From Suillus spraguei (taxonomy: Eukaryota; Basidiomycota; Agaricomycetes; Boletales; Suillaceae), in assembly GCA_016800925.1 (NCBI GenBank), contig JABCPU010000894.1, positions 1 through 22,304 on the forward strand: a DNA stretch of 22,304 bases, given 5' to 3'. This document shows, piece after piece, positions 1 to 9,486 of the stretch; the stretch's first letter is position 1; every line of letters begins with the position of its first letter. The notes under the pieces were generated by a model. That model searched no databases. It had not been told where the DNA came from and saw nothing but the letters and a program-made list of their open reading frames with translations. The position numbers and the translations under genes are program-made.

Positions 1-403
1 GAAATAATGCAACAGATAAATATGGGTTAGGGGCTATTAGTACGGGAGCGTCACTGTATCTGATCCTTGTTCAGAAGTCATGAATGCCAGGTCTGCGACA
101 GGAACTTGATGTTGATAATGTATTTCACAACACAGGGTGCTAACCTTACACTTGTGACTGCGGCGGAGAGAGTCGTACAATTTCGACGCTGCCACAAAAC
201 GAAAACAACCCAAGGATGTCACTTGAATGAACATCACTTCATATGCTCAAAAGACATTCCTGCAGGTACAATAGGAGAATGAAAAATGATGTGAGTAGCT
301 ATGTGGCGTAATGAATACAGGTCAACGGCGGGAATTTCACGTAGCCTGTAGGAACTATCCCTCACCAACTAGGGGAAACGACTTAGATGGCGTAGTGAAT
401 CGA
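1..403. other. No recognisable gene
   Basis: Two short overlapping ORFs (66 and 71 codons) lie on opposite strands here with no motif I recognise. The stretch sits downstream of the minus-strand gene that ends at 404, so it may contain that gene's 3' untranslated region and terminator. I see nothing else I can support. Confidence 0.4.
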
Positions 404-947
404 TCAGCTTGGGCTCTTAATGACTGTCTCCAAGAACGGATCTCCAAATTCTGTAAGTAACAGCGTGCGGTGACAGTCAGATTGAGTATCATCGAACTGC
501 AATCATGACTGACTGACCCTTTCTAAGTTGTTCTGCAATTAAAGTGTCAACAAGATCTTCTTTATCACGCCTGCCCCCATGTTCACTCTTCACTCCCCAG
601 GCATTACTTGCAGTCATTCCCAAACTACTTCCTCCTGCATTTTGATTTTGGCTTTCGGTCATTCGGCGGGAATTTCCCACCATGCTCATTGCATCCTCTC
701 GTCTCCTCGTCTTCACATCTCTCCGTGAAGGACCATCGAAGGAAGAGCCGCCAGGGAGGCGGCGCTTAGACCCAGGACTAGGCATCACCGACGTGATGTT
801 TCCCAATATTTGAGTCGTGGCGGAATGGAGGAATGATGTATGAGAATCGCGTGTGCTCGGGCCACTTGAAGCGAACTGAAAGTCATCAGGTGGAGGTGAA
901 TCAGATGAATTTGTTGAGATCGGAGAACCTGGATCAGGAGAATTCAT
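404..947 (-). CDS. Hypothetical Ser/Pro-rich basic protein, two exons
   Basis: I do not recognise the family. On the minus strand, exon 1 runs 947 to 518 and exon 2 runs 450 to 404. The intron (517-451, 67 nt) begins GTCAGT and ends TTACAG. Splicing joins ...IAEQLRK to EFGDPFLETVIKSPS and then a stop. Without splicing, the ORF reads into a less plausible tail ending at 489. The in-frame ATG at 1022 would add 25 residues; I prefer the ATG at 947, giving MNSPDPGSP..., because the added residues look like leader sequence. The first half is Ser/Pro-rich and disordered, with basic clusters (GSKRRLPGG, KTRRRED) that could act as a nuclear localisation signal. The C-terminus is acidic and probably helical (KEDLVDTLIAEQLRK). 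The protein would be about 158 residues. It is divergent from the gene at 1116, with about 170 bp between the start codons. Gene structure is fairly well supported; function is unknown. Confidence 0.6.
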
Positions 948-1115
948 GGTCGAGACTCGATAGCGCTGATCACAATGCAAGTCGCGTTGGTCCTTGCTGC
1001 CACATGAAGTCACGTGGTCCACTGAATTCTACTGTAACCAAGTAACCACAGGCTAGTAGTGTTCCAGGTCCTTCAACTTGTCAAGTAATGCTTTTCTATT
1101 CTTGTTTTCAGGATC
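948..1115. promoter_or_regulatory. Shared intergenic region between divergent genes
   Basis: This 168-bp interval separates the start codons of the minus-strand gene (947) and the plus-strand Mit_KHE1-type gene (1116). Both promoters must fit here or upstream, so it is a candidate bidirectional promoter. A pyrimidine stretch ending TTTTCAG lies just before the plus-strand ATG and resembles a 3' splice site, which would allow an intron in the 5' untranslated region. I see no clear TATA box. Confidence 0.35.
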
Positions 1116-2447
1116 ATGTCTGCTCTTCCTAAAGCGATGCGGACAATGCGCATCATTTCTTTGCCTCTTGCTCGCCCAAAGATCCCACCTGATCAGAACC
1201 TGAAGCCACACGCGGTTTTTAACCCCAACCGCATGCTTATTTTCTACCACTTTGACCTTTCTCAAGTCAGTAGTGTTGAAAGCCAAGACCAGTCTACTGT
1301 AAAGCGAGCAGTGAAATGGGCGTCCACAAAAGCTGCCGACCTTTGGGCTGGTTTTGGAAAGGCACCCGAAGGCAGTTGGAAGGTAGATCTTTCTCTCTGA
1401 AATATTGTGTCCAGTCGTCACTTTCTAAATGTCTCGGTTATCTAGCTGAAAACTTATGAGCTTGGCGAACGCATCGTCGATCGCATAGACTTTGAGGAAC
1501 TGGCCCTGAAAGGCGTCGACCCTTCTTTAGGGCCATCGATTACTCATGCAGATATAACTGGACAAGAAGCAAATGTGGTGAATTCTTCGGAAAAGCAAAG
1601 TCCGAGGGAGGTCTTACGAGTAAGATGTATGATGCTTTATTCGAGCGTGTATTGACCTTGCCTGTTAGATACCCCTTATTTATCCGCCATCCGTTTACGC
1701 TTCGCCCACGTGTGTGAATGAAGCGTCACATCCCTCAATTATACACCTTCGCACGCTTCTAACCAGTAGGGAGCCCCGGCATCGCAGAGGATTTTGGATA
1801 TGGATGGTGATTGCTCCACTGACGGCCCCCTTCATGCTTGTCCGTGAGTCTTCCTATCGCGATTTGAGTAACATGTTCTCGACATTTACTCACACGTCTA
1901 AAAAAACACCATGTGGTTATAGCCGTCATACCCAATCTTCCATTCTTCTTCTGTGCATGGAGATCCTGGTCACATTACAGAGGTTAGTGCAGCCTTTTTT
2001 TGAGACGGAATAGATTTCTCGCTACGACAGACTCTGATGACCCTATACAGCATATAGAACTTCGCAGTATCTATCGTCCCTTCTAGATCACGGCTTGATT
2101 GTGCCAAGCCGAGCCCGGCACTTGATTCTCTCTACGCTTCTTACGTCTCACCCTTATCGAACATCAAAAATCGGTACTCGCCAATGGCGTCCCCTCCTCG
2201 ATCTGTGACATTGCTTCCGGCGAATACTTCAAGCACGAATAACGGCGACCCGCCCAACGATGCAACAGCTTCTCCATCGCAGCCCGGTGCATCTAACGTG
2301 CACAAGACCTCGCAACGGTTATTACTCACTCGCAAAGCCATTCCGCACATCTTGCAGCTTTTTGGTCTTCCACAATCGTCAGCGGCAGATATGTATCGGG
2401 CAGTAGAACAAGTGCGCGGACGCCTCGGAGGAACATCTAGCCGATGA
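1116..2447 (+). CDS. Mitochondrial K+/H+ exchange-related membrane protein (Mit_KHE1-type), five exons, frameshifted in exon 5
   Basis: Exons by eye: 1116-1382, 1446-1619, 1669-1843, 1923-1982 and 2051-2447. The introns are 63, 49, 79 and 68 nt, all GT-AG, with phases that match. The product reads MSALPKAMRTMRIISLPL... (basic N-terminus, fitting mitochondrial import), then WASTKAADLWAGFG, IPLIYPPSVYASP, the membrane-type segment WMVIAPLTAPFMLVPVIPNL followed by PFFFCAWRSWSHYR, and a C-terminal region ending AADMYRAVEQVRGRL. This domain order matches the fungal Mit_KHE1 family (yeast YDL183C type), linked to K+/H+ exchange across the inner mitochondrial membrane. Spliced length would be about 357 residues. 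Odd point: exon 5 opens in one frame (SQYLSSLLDHGLIVP) but from about 2112 the conserved sequence (SPALDSLYASYVSP) is in another. One base is missing, or two are extra, near 2104-2112. Read literally, the protein would end in a short foreign tail at a stop near 2206. This is either a real null allele or a sequence error. Family assignment is by recognition, not by search. Confidence 0.75.
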
Positions 2448-2836
2448 TAGTTGCTGATGAGCCACACGTTTTTCCTGCTTAGCATTGGTGTGGCGAGTTC
2501 GATGTCCCATGGTGAGAAATGCAACACATATGATTGGCTGCATTAAAACCGGCTTAGCTTTACCGCTCTATATATTAGTAGATTGTGAGTGCAGATTTGC
2601 CGGAATCATCTGGTTAGACGTTCTCGATCGTGCTCCATTTCGATCTATCACGTTAAAAATGGCACTTTTATCTTTGTAAGCCTGTGTCTTCGGCAGCGCC
2701 AAAGGAGCAAACTTAGCGGTCCAGTTTTAACTTATCGCGTCAACTTTAGAACCCGGTCAATGTACCTCAGCCTCCTCACGGGCGTCATTAAATGTCATCA
2801 GTAAGATGACCCTTCAAATCCCTTCTGCATCGGAGT

Positions 2837-2997
2837 TCATCTTGAGAAGCTGTTTCCGCCATTGGCTCCTGTTGTGAAGTGTTGATATGACGCCTCGGTG
2901 CAATGTCGTTTAATGGGGATCGAGCCTGACGTACAAACCACCATGAACTGGTTCATGCTCGGACCACCAACCCCAGATCACACGGCGTCCCATTTGT
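2837..2997 (+). pseudogene. Decayed exon-like fragment, unknown protein
   Basis: In one plus-strand frame the sequence reads GVHLEKLFPPLAPVVKC, then a TGA stop, then YDASVQCRLMGIEPDVQ and TTMNWFMLGPPTPDHTASH. It then meets a good splice donor (GTGAGT, about 2996). Amino-acid texture and the donor suggest a former exon. I do not recognise the family, and no upstream or downstream exon could be joined convincingly. Confidence 0.3.
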
Positions 2998-4163
2998 GAG
3001 TACCTCTACACACGTCAATTTGCGGCTTAATAGCGATTCCTGTGTCCAGGTATGCTGTGCCCTTCAGATAGTAATATCGACCACAATCTAAAGAAATTCT
3101 CAGTCAAGACTAAGCCCGTACCGTTGAACCGGAAGCTTTGTGTCTATTGGTATCGAAGAACGGCCTGCTGATCACCACTTCCAATGATTGTTCCCGTAAC
3201 ACCAGGCGAGATACGCGTACATCGTGTAGAATTTGAAGATCGTGACACTTCAGCCTCCACAGCTGACCACCATTTACCAATAAGAGCAAACAAACGCACC
3301 AATATCTATATCGACGTGCTTACCATACCGCCGGGCTTGATAGCAGGGCTCCCCTACACTGCATCGCAATATACGCTGTACCTGTCATCCCATTCAATAG
3401 AAGCTTATAGTTGGTATCCCGCAGTTTCTGCTCATATAAAGTGGCGAGAAGTTTAAAATCCTGAGACAAGCTAAGCAGTTAAGTTAGGTTTCACGAATAG
3501 GATCCGTAAGTGCTAGTGATGGAGTGTCTGTTCGTTGTTATCTGATGACGCATAGATCCGACTGCAAATCAAACAACTGATTACCCTGAGCAAACATCAA
3601 TCGCCAAGGCAGATTGCAGGTGTGACCCCATAGGGGTCCCCCACACTGATGATATTGTTCGTAACCGATGACGCTGCTCAGTTATCGGCACTAACTTGCG
3701 GCCTCTTGCTCCATGTGAGTTAACTTCGCTGCATCGGAATCTATCATCTAAATTGAAATGTTAGTGGACCATCCAAATGCCATTGTTATCAGATCGTTAA
3801 GTAGTGTACAAGTTAACATAACTATAGTGTCTTCAAAGAGCTTATCTTACCTCAAGGGTAACATGAAAGATGCAGTCGTACCAGAATACAAGACAACTTC
3901 GTCGGGGGAGGAGGGGCACCATAGGACACCGTGTGGTGTTATTATTCCACTGGTTGCGCCCAAGTGCACGACAGTCTCAACCTTGCCTTTGCACTCTGGC
4001 AATTCCGAGTTTTGACGTTAGTCTACTTACGAATCCGAACAGCCCTCAGCTGTTTTTTCTAGGTTGAATTTAGTGCCTGACACTAGACACCAGTTTTTTT
4101 TAGGATTTTTTGGAGACTTATCTCCTTTTCTTAGGTATACTGTGGTGTTGTTGGCACATAGAT

Positions 4164-4502
4164 TTACTTTATTCTGTAGTAGTTATTCTCGTTGTAGTCA
4201 AGCAGGAAATTTACAAAGTTGTGATGGTGAGTTAAATGAAAACTGTGGATCATCATATTGCATGCATCCAACTTTGAGTTGCTGGCACAGAAAAGACCTG
4301 TCCGCGTGATTGATGCGGCCGCTGAATCATCGTCGTCATCGTCAGAATCAATCTCGATGATTTCGCCACTTGAAACACCAATCACTGCGGAAGTGAGAAA
4401 CTGATTAGACCTGGAAAGGGTATGAAAAGACCATATAGACAGTATATAAACACACGTAGCAGACAACACAGAGTCCGAGGTGTTAGACCTGTGAGAGGTC
4501 AT
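4164..4502 (-). CDS. Low-confidence minus-strand ORF with acidic patch
   Basis: This is a 112-codon minus-strand ORF. Residues about 45-60 read GEIIEIDSDDDDDD, an acidic run preceded by a hydrophobic triplet, as in SUMO-interacting motifs of nuclear proteins. The rest lacks recognisable domains and the N-terminal third could be intronic: a pyrimidine-rich stretch ending CAG precedes the acidic part. It may be one exon of a decayed gene or a transposon-derived fragment. Confidence 0.25.
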   Translation of the reverse strand: MTSHRSNTSDSVLSATCVYILSIWSFHTLSRSNQFLTSAVIGVSSGEIIEIDSDDDDDDSAAASITRTGLFCASNSKLDACNMMIHSFHLTHHHNFVNFLLDYNENNYYRIK

Positions 4503-4709
4503 TTCAGACTGTTATCCGACACTGGAAAACTCGCAATTGCCGAGGTGCACAGAAACACTGGACCCTGAGTCCCACACACCCCCACCACATGTAGGGAGTG
4601 CGTAAGAGCATTTTTTTCCTCAGACCGGTATATAGGTGTTAGACAGTGTCAGTAGCTATATAATAGACTCGCTTGTCCCAAAAAAAAAAAAGAAACAGTA
4701 CTCCGAAGC

Positions 4710-6455
4710 GGCGATTCCTTTTTTGTCACTAGCCGCAATATTTACAATGTGACTGTGTTCCCACTATCATGTCCTCCATCTTTGGTTTGTTGAAGCGCCT
4801 GTATGCGGTAAGTCGGTTCCTAAGGACTATACTATGACTGTCTGTAATGTATCGGTCTCACTGTTTTTCATTTCAGGCTTTAATTAGTCCACCTCGTCCA
4901 CCCAACGTGGAAGGTTATAATGGCTTTGCCTCCCCTGAAAATTGGTATTCTAGGGGCAGCCGCAATTGTTCCTAATGCTCTTGTTTTGCCTGCGAAAAGC
5001 CACCCAGAGGTAGAACTTTATGCTGTGGCAGCGAGGGACATCAGTCGTGCCGAGAATTTCTCGAAGAAACATGGTTTCAAGAAATGGTATGGAGGGGAAA
5101 ATGGCTATCAAGGTAAGTTAGAAAACATGTTGACAGTGATATCCTGTGTTTACTGCTCCATGACAGAACTTCTCGACGACCCTGCAATAGATATTGTCTA
5201 CAACCCCGTGCGCGATTGAATGCCATTGCATGCAAAAGTCGCTGTGACTAATGGCCCGTTAGCTGCCCAACGGTTTACATTACGAATGGACGATGAAGGC
5301 TCTTGCTGCCGGAAAGCATGTACTTCTGGAGAAGCCTAGTAGTAATACTGCCGAAGAAACCGGCGTATGTTTTCCCTCGCAGACCAGAAAGGACTCGTTC
5401 TTCTTGAGGCATTCCACTATAGGTAAGTTTCTTTTTGTTTATAACAAATGGCTGTCTTGACAAATGACAGGTTTCACCCTGCTATCCAGCGTGTCAGAGC
5501 CATTATTGACAGCGGCGAACTGGGCGCTATCAAGGAAGTAGATGCAACTATTATGTTTTCGAAGGTCACTATTGGCCAAGGATAATGATGTTCGGATGCA
5601 CTACGATCTTGGCGGCGGTGCGATGATGGATTGCGGATGTCAGTTTCCTTTTCCTTTCGGCATAAACCCCTCTAACTCGATCTTACAAGGTTATACTTTA
5701 AGCTGTGTTCGTTATCTTGCATCAAGCAACCTAGTGCCGTGATATCCGCAACCGCGATCCGAGACACAAGAGATCCCCGTATTGATACAGGTACCACCGC
5801 CGACCTCACTTTTGCTTCCTTGAGACCTGGCGCTGAGCCAGTAAGGTCCACTATCAAATGCGACTTCGCTAACCCTCCTCGATGGGGCTTCATCCCTCGC
5901 TTGCCGGAAGTTTCCCGTCCGTGCAGTTTTGTGAACGTGGCTCCATCGAGATGTTCAACTTTGTGCTGCCAGTGATTTACCACTCTATCACTGTGAGACC
6001 TGGCGGTGACGTTCCGAGGACAGAGAAAGCATATACTTTCGATGGTGGTAAAGGAGAGGACTGGTGGTCTACCTACAGGTATCAGTTGGAAGCTTTCGTG
6101 GACAAGGTCAGAGGCCGAACACCACAAACGTGGGTGAGCCCTGAGGACTCCGTTGCAAATATAGAATGGATAGAAAAAATCTATGAAGAGGTGAGTATAT
6201 TACACATCTCAGTGATGGTCTGTCTAATCGGACGTCCAGAATGGACTTGGGTCAAGACCCCAATCCACATATGTCCCCCCAACTGACACTTGATGATAGA
6301 TTGGTCATTGTCATGTATGATTCCAAGCCCCGTTTCGTGAGAAATGTCGTACGCCGTATGCACAAGCATTTGTTACCCTGCACCATATCGACCAAGATCC
6401 CTCACTGCGTGTACAATGTGTGATAACATAACTCAGTCAATGATCCGAGCACACA
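4710..6455 (+). repeat. Left copy of a ~1.75-kb direct duplication
   Basis: This block and 9,487-11,215 align from about 60 bp upstream of the oxidoreductase start codon, through all exons and introns, to beyond the stop codon. Matching 3' flank landmarks include GTTACCCTG at 6373 and 11,103, and the shared TGTGT(G/A)ATAACAT near 6417 and 11,165. Outside these limits the flanks do not match. The left copy carries far more indels in its coding part than the right copy, so after duplication it decayed under relaxed constraint. Block edges are approximate. Confidence 0.75.
4769..6293 (+). pseudogene. Gfo/Idh/MocA oxidoreductase (dihydrodiol/D-xylose dehydrogenase-type) pseudogene, left copy
   Basis: Seven exons match the right copy: 4769-4807, 4877-5112, 5167-5207, 5263-5422, 5471-5638, 5690-6190 and 6240-6293. 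All introns are GT-AG, 48-69 nt. The remains still encode the NAD(P)-binding motif KIGILGAAAIVPNAL, the family EKP motif (HVLLEKPSSNTAEE), FHPAIQRVRAIIDSGELGAI, DLGGGAMMDCG and the C-terminus NGLGSRPQSTYV. Breaks relative to the right copy: +1 nt near 4920-4928; -1 nt near 5361 (ACCGG against ACCCGG); a 13-nt stretch near 5564-5577 where the frame predicts 9 nt; -1 nt near 5731 (AACCTAG against AACCCTAG); and two +1 insertions at about 5911 and 5926. An ATG at 4920 could start a short ORF after the first break, but it ends at 5219 within the unspliced region. It cannot give a working enzyme as read. Confidence 0.85.
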
Positions 6456-7730
6456 TTAGGCTAAAAGTTTACGGTGACGGACGCACTCTGCTTACGAAAA
6501 AATGGTCATGGCAAGGGTCGCCGACCGATAGACCCTGCTCAAGCGCTCAGGCCCCAGGGTAACTCCAGTGTGCCTCGCTAGGCCATGTATACAATGGGTA
6601 CGGCGTTCCTAACGATGACATCAATGATACGTCGTCCCAGCTGTCACGCTCGCCATATGCACCTTCAGCTCATCTAGAATGGCATGTGCACCTTAATTGA
6701 CCCGATCCAACTCACCAAAATATTAATCTCCCTCAGGCACTTCAACTTCGTTGATGCTCTGAACTTCTTCAGTCCTCTTCGACTCTTCGGGAGCTGCAAA
6801 CTCAGCGGTAATGCGAGATACTGTCTCAGGCTGGACCAGCATGAAGGTCAGCTGCATGATAAAGCTCGGATCACCGTTGCGTGAATTGTGCTGTACCGAG
6901 ATCAGAGAATGTGCACTGAGCACTTTACTTCGCCTTCGCCTACAATTGAGAGGATTGTGACAGCATTGAAAGACCTCGACTGGGTGAATATTGATTGGAA
7001 GGTAAGAAAGACCGTCCGCTGGCCGCCACTGAATAGAGCAACAACTTAAGCAGTCACGGTAGTATGGAAAGCCAGACCACCGTGCTCCACTTCCGAGGCT
7101 TCTGCTTCTCAGAATCTTCCTAGTGAGGTAAGCAGCTTCTATTGGCCTCGAAGTTCGAACACCTTGTGCGACTCAGGACAGTTCGAAATTTTATTGACCT
7201 TCAGTTATTTAATGCGCGTGCAGGAGCTTCGGCTGCAAGAAATATATCTTGTGAAAACAGACGAAGAAAAAACATAGTACTAATTTGTGCCCGCGAAGCA
7301 TAAACCATGCCAAGATGCGATGGCTTCCAGAGAAGGTTCCGTTTCAAGGACATATGTTCCACCTTGGTGAACCGTGATTGCGATGATTTAGACACACCTT
7401 GGTACTGTGTGCTCGACAGCAAAGAATGTCCAAAATACTGATAGGTCTCTCTGCCTGCAATGCTGTTAATCGCGAGTGTATTCTAAATCACTGTAAATAC
7501 TTGCTCTGTGCAGTGGTCCACAGATCAGCGCCTGATATTGCAGACATGTCTACAGACATCAATTCATCCAATATGCAATTGACTAATAAGCCCAAAGAGG
7601 AACTACATAAAGCCTGCAGCAGCCTCACGACACACAATATACCTCATTAGTGTTTTGAACGTGTGTCCGAAGGCATGCATGACTTACCATGGAGTAAATA
7701 CTAATGTTACAATAACAGTTTTTACAGGGG
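6456..7730. other. Intergenic stretch between the duplicate genes, mostly unassigned
   Basis: Apart from the small gene fragment described at 6909-7195, I see no assignable feature. A minus-strand ORF at 6723-6923 (66 codons, containing DPSFIMQLTFMLVQPETV) has protein-like texture but no recognised motif, and it overlaps the plus-strand fragment start by 15 nt. ORFs at 7201-7422 (minus) and 7399-7650 (plus) look like chance ORFs. Confidence 0.35.
6909..7195 (+). pseudogene. Fragment of an unknown spliced gene
   Basis: From the ATG at 6909 the sequence reads MCTEHFTSPSPTIERIVTAL then KDLDWVNIDWK, up to a GTAAG donor at 7002. A 52-nt intron would end at CAG 7053. Next comes an exon-like stretch (TVVWKARPPCSTSEAS..., to 7127), a 49-nt GTAAGC...CAG intron (7128-7176) and a few codons ending in a stop. 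The frame of the second exon does not match the phase of the first, because a literal join gives TAG after two codons. This is therefore a broken or truncated gene start. Family unknown. Confidence 0.35.
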
Positions 7731-7869
7731 CTAAGACCAGTTAAGATGAACCTCTAAGGAAACCATCCATGAGTGAATGCCAAGATGTGTTTTGATAGAC
7801 AAAAAAACGTTGTCATCGAACCTACACAGTCCAAGAGAAACAGATTTTGATTCTGTTGTGGCATAAGAC

Positions 7870-7945
7870 CAGTTACGGCAGGTTTCGAACCTGCACAGTC
7901 CAAGAGAAACAGATTTTGACTCTGTAGCAACCACCTGGCTAAGAC
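7870..7945 (-). ncRNA. tRNA-Leu(CAA)-like pseudogene, repeat unit II
   Basis: Best-preserved tRNA-like head. Box A-like sequence is at 7941-7931, the anticodon arm with loop GTCAAAA is around 7912-7925, and the T-arm is at 7894-7878, all read on the minus strand. U33 and anticodon CAA are in the expected loop positions. The sequences flanking the D and T arms do not form a 7-bp acceptor stem, which argues against charging by a synthetase. Confidence 0.5.
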
Positions 7946-8017
7946 CAGTTACGGTGAACTTCTAAAGAAACCATCCATGAGTGAATGCCAATGTGTGTTC
8001 TGATAGAAAAAACACTG

Positions 8018-8098
8018 TAGTTCAGCAGGTTTCGAACCTGCACAGTCCAAGAGAAACAGATTTTGATTCTATTGTAGCAACCACCTGACTAACTTAGA
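8018..8098 (-). ncRNA. tRNA-Leu(CAA)-like pseudogene, repeat unit III
   Basis: Same design as the neighbouring unit: box A-like TAGTCAGGTGG (8091-8081), anticodon stem ATAGA/TCTGT with loop ATCAAAA, long variable segment, and T-arm 8041-8025. The 7 nt on either side (TCTAAGT and TGAACTA) do not pair, so the acceptor stem is missing. Confidence 0.5.
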
Positions 8099-8245
8099 CC
8101 AGTTGCGGTGAACTTCTAAAGAAACCATCCACGAGTGAATGCTAAGGTGTGTTCCGATAGGAAGAAACCTTGTAGTTCAGCATGTTTCGAGCTTGCATAA
8201 TCCAGGAGAAACTGATCTTGATTCCGTTGTGGAAACCACACTGAC

Positions 8246-9486
8246 CAGGCTACTTTAACTCCTCCACTTGATGAAACCTCCTAAGTTGAAAACTTACGGG
8301 CCCCTGATTGACACGGCCCGAAAAAGATGACATGGACGATAAAGTTCGAGTCTGAACGTTTACGAGACAATAAGACTGCCCAGACGAGGGAAGAAGTCTT
8401 AGATAATTCTAATCCACTATTATCAGCAGGTTCAATATGATTGACATTACCACTAAGCATACATGAAGTTTCTAGAAATACAGAATGAAATCAGCAGATA
8501 TTTTAAAAGAGGATAATGAAACACTGTCACCACCTTGAAGGCCAGACATAGAGGGTTTGAGACGGGTGTCTTGTCTTCCCACAAAACGGTGGCAACATAG
8601 CAATCCAGTTCATCACAAACACGACATCGGTAGTCAGCGCACGGCAATGAATCACTGAGGTCATGGGAATTTCAGCAAAACGCAAACTTGGGTCGAGTGA
8701 ACAAACAATCGAAGAAGAGACGAGAGAAGAATGCAATTCAAGGTCAAAAGCAACAGACACAGGAAGAAGACCGATCTGAATGAGGCCCCCGTGATAAAAT
8801 ACTATATAACTCACCTCGATCGAATTTCCATATTGAGATCATGAAAATATCATACAGATTCCAGAACGAAAAGCTCATCCATATCAAAATTCGACAGTGA
8901 CACCGCTTCGATCCTAAGGTCTGTCCTTTAATCCTAATATGAAATATATATTAACTTACCTCGATTACAACAGAAACAGTACATGCCATACAAACCATTG
9001 GTTAGGTGGTGTGATATGGAAACCACGATTATTGGCAAGCGTTCTGGTGAGGATCTGCCTGCTGCTGGTCCGGAAACCTCCTCCACCCAGACCCCACACT
9101 CTCGCAACACATATCAGATTTGGATTCGGAGGATGAATTTGATGACGGCGCGGACTGGCTGATGGCGATCACAGCCTTCCCGCGGAGTTCGAGACAGTGA
9201 AGAAAAACTCGGTTGTGCTTGCTGGATGTGATGCATTGATTTACGTTCACTTTATCTACGTGAACTACTTTCAGAGTCGAGCGCTAAACAAGCTTCGCAG
9301 CCTGTTCTGCGCTCATAAAGAAGGTCGGGAGTTCGTCGCAGTCCCTACCCGATCCTTCTGAGTCCTGACTGGAATCTTTGGGTGTAATTCACCCAAATCC
9401 ACATGAATTGTTCGAATTCACGGTAAATTAGCAGCCTTGTAAATTCACGGTAATTCACGTGGGTAAATTTGAGAGCCTGACCAGTA
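8246..9486. other. Region with weak gene fragments only
   Basis: Minus strand 8814-8520 reads as protein in two adjacent frames (SLRFAEIPMTSVIHC, then DYRCRVCDELDCYVATVLWE), suggesting an exon with one frameshift. A GTGAGT...CAG pair precedes it, but I do not recognise the family. Plus strand 9110-9172 encodes an acidic piece (DLDSEDEFDDGADWLMAIT) before a stop. Both look like remnants. At 9386-9470 the heptamer AATTCAC occurs four times just before the right duplicated block starts. Confidence 0.35.
9386..9470. repeat. Four AATTCAC motifs in 85 bp
   Basis: AATTCAC occurs at 9386, 9415, 9442 and 9452. Two copies are followed by GGTAA. The first (AATTCACCCAAAT) and last (CACGTGGGTAAATTT) are roughly inverted relative to each other, giving an imperfect palindrome. 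The cluster lies about 20 bp upstream of the start of the right duplicated block. Confidence 0.5.

Larger units (their letters stand above)
2448..4709. other. 2.3-kb interval with coding-like scraps but no gene model
   Basis: I found no continuous gene here. One stretch (about 2837-2997, plus strand) reads as open protein with a single TGA and ends at a GTGAGT donor (see separate entry). A 90-codon plus-strand ORF at 3184-3456 has no recognised motif. A minus-strand stretch within 4164-4502 encodes an acidic run (SSGEIIEIDSDDDDDD) resembling a SUMO-interacting or low-complexity acidic patch, flanked by possible splice signals. An A13 tract lies at about 4680-4692. CpG content is normal, unlike the right half of the window, so this is probably old genic debris and not methylated repeats. 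Confidence 0.4.
7731..8245 (-). repeat. Tandem array of a tRNA-Leu(CAA)-derived repeat (SINE-like)
   Basis: Four head-to-tail units: about 7731-7862, 7863-7938 (head only), 7939-8092 and 8093-8245; a full unit is about 153 bp. On the minus strand each unit has an RNA polymerase III box A-like element (TAGCCAGGTGG, reverse of 7931-7941), an anticodon arm with perfect stem ACAGA/TCTGT and 7-nt loop (A/G)TCAAAA, giving anticodon CAA (Leu). It also has a long variable region as in type II tRNAs and a T-arm GCAGG-TTCGAAA-CCTGC (7878-7894; 8025-8041) with an exact box B GGTTCGAAACC. The acceptor stem does not pair, so these are not working tRNAs. The remaining ~90 bp body (minus strand, including CATTCACTCATGGATGG) is repeated with each full unit. 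This structure, tRNA head plus unrelated body, is that of a SINE. The outer units are most degenerate. Confidence 0.75.

Noticed and set aside
3184..3456. 90-codon plus-strand ORF
   Set aside because: No motif, no supporting splice context and no match to neighbouring gene remnants; could be chance.
5672..6127. 151-codon minus-strand ORF
   Set aside because: It is antisense to exon 6 of the oxidoreductase pseudogene; a similar antisense frame occurs at 10,466-10,711 in the other copy, so it is a shadow of the coding strand.
7870..8098. Functional tRNA-Leu(CAA) genes
   Set aside because: Anticodon and T arms are good, but no acceptor stem forms in any unit and each is fused to a repeated body.
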